From positions 1 to 32,296 of the forward strand of contig DVGW01000006.1 in NCBI GenBank assembly GCA_018712515.1: a DNA stretch of 32,296 nucleotides, written 5' to 3'. Positions 31,605 to 32,296 of the stretch are shown here, one piece after another. The notes under the pieces are model-generated. The model did no database searches, was not told the DNA's origin, and saw nothing but the letters and a program-made list of their open reading frames with translations. Each line of letters starts with the position of its first letter. Position 1 is the first letter of the stretch. Origin of the DNA: Aphodovivens avicola. Lineage in GTDB: Bacteria > Actinomycetota > Coriobacteriia > Coriobacteriales > Eggerthellaceae. A program made the position numbers and the translations under genes.

Positions 31605-32296
31605 CGCGACCGCCCCCTCTTCCGTCGTACCCGCGCGGCGGTTCGGCGCCCGCTGCCTGCGACCACGCCGCCGCGTCGGGCGCGGGGATGGAGGGGTCGG
31701 CGCCCATCAGCTCCACGAACAGCTCCTCGATATCGCGCTCGTGGACGTAGAGCTCGGTCACCGCGATGCCCGCCTGGGAGAGCGCCGCTCCCGCCGCCTC
31801 CGCCGTGACGCCGCCCTCGGCGCGGATGGCATCGTCGGGCATGAGGGAGAAGCGCGCCGCCGGGAAGGCGTCCGAAAGCCGCGCGAGCGCGAGCTGGGGC
31901 TCGGCGGCGCGGACGCTCAGGTAGTCGGCGCACTCGGCTTCCACCTCGGCGGCGGTCATCTCGCGCACGAGGCGTCCGTCGCGGATGACGCCGTAGCAGG
32001 TGACCATGCGCTCGAGCTGATCGAGCACGTGAGAGCTGATGAACACCGTGAGCGAGCGCACGCGCGCCAGGTTCATGATGGTCGTGCGCACTTCACGCAC
32101 CGCCTGCGGGTCGAGCCCGTTGAACGGCTCGTCAAGCAGCAGCAAATCGGGCGATCCTACCAGCGCGAGCGCGAGGCCCAGGCGCTGCTTCATGCCGAGC
32201 AAATAGGTTTTGGCGCGCTTCTTGGCAACCTGCGCAAGCCCCACGATTTCGAGCGCCTCCATGCTGGCGGCCTTTGCCCGGGGCACGCCGAGCGCG
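31597..32296 (-). CDS. ABC transporter ATP-binding protein, 5'-truncated by the window
   Basis: The last 232 codons of an ATPase; the Walker A region lies beyond base 32296. The signature is the variant LGMKQRLGLALALV typical of NatA/BcrA and lantibiotic-immunity ATPases, followed by Walker B LLLLDEPFNGLDP and the switch histidine in FISSHVLDQLE. A C-terminal accessory region of about 110 residues (from YLSVRAAEPQLALARLSDAF on) ends in a Pro/Gly/Ala-rich tail. It overlaps the first permease by eight bases, so the three genes form one operon. A bacitracin- or lantibiotic-type export/immunity role is inferred from the family, not proven. Confidence 0.92.
   Translation of the reverse strand, partial: ALGVPRAKAASMEALEIVGLAQVAKKRAKTYLLGMKQRLGLALALVGSPDLLLLDEPFNGLDPQAVREVRTTIMNLARVRSLTVFISSHVLDQLERMVTCYGVIRDGRLVREMTAAEVEAECADYLSVRAAEPQLALARLSDAFPAARFSLMPDDAIRAEGGVTAEAAGAALSQAGIAVTELYVHERDIEELFVELMGADPSIPAPDAAAWSQAAGAEPPRGYDGRGGGRDA

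Noticed and set aside
30321..31808. A 495-codon plus-strand frame opposite the ABC permeases
   Set aside because: Extremely Arg/His/Asp-rich, with no domain; the minus-strand permeases have proper membrane segments and operon overlaps.

Overview
The window is about 32 kb of compact, high-GC DNA from a Gram-positive bacterium, most likely an actinomycete-relative of class Coriobacteriia. The reasons are the strong GC and codon bias, AGGAGG-type ribosome sites, a Gram-positive LexA box, VanR/VanS-like and HtrA-type proteins, and a pyrH-frr-uppS-cdsA-dxr block. The class assignment is inference; no rRNA or tRNA gene is visible to anchor it.

Layout. 0-2.1 kb: 5' part of asnS (minus), an RNA 2',3'-cyclic phosphodiesterase (plus) and a VanZ-like membrane protein (minus). 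2.3-5.8 kb: a small unknown gene, a repeat-rich intergenic stretch, and a divergent DNA-damage locus in which a Y-family polymerase and a YolD-like protein face a small conserved partner across a perfect GAAC-N4-GTTC SOS box. 6.0-8.3 kb: radical SAM protein, lone RelB/DinJ antitoxin and spermidine-synthase-like methyltransferase (plus). 8.4-13.0 kb: housekeeping operon pyrH, frr, uppS, cdsA, dxr (minus), covering UMP kinase, ribosome recycling, undecaprenyl and CDP-diacylglycerol synthesis and the MEP pathway. 13.3-14.8 kb: HtrA protease. 15.1-16.1 kb: YbaK-like deacylase and a flavin-binding NimA-like protein. 16.1-19.0 kb: VanS/VanR-like two-component pair divergent from a membrane-anchored C39-like peptidase. 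19.5-24.5 kb: lipoprotein, unknown membrane protein, zinc-ribbon protein, ZIP metal transporter, nucleotidyltransferase and an HTH/multi-TM regulator. 24.9-27.5 kb: a cysteine-free double-glycine peptide, an AAA+ DUF4143 ATPase, and an HTH/membrane-protein pair behind a 44-bp AT-rich palindrome. 27.6-32.3 kb: three small double-glycine-leader peptides with paired CxxC motifs, downstream of a histidine kinase and an ABC-2 type transporter, all on the minus strand.

The most interesting material is at the right end. Three tandem small genes (27614-28634) each join an acidic bacteriocin/RiPP-type leader ending in Gly-Gly to a C-terminal part with two CxxC knuckles. A fourth leader peptide, without cysteines, lies at 24914. 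Together with the upstream kinase and transporter they suggest a peptide export, immunity or signalling locus that I cannot match to a described class. The other striking signal is a family of seven roughly 33-bp palindromes scattered from 15 to 29 kb. Their arms covary, most lie between convergent genes, and two of them supply the stop codon of the neighbouring gene.
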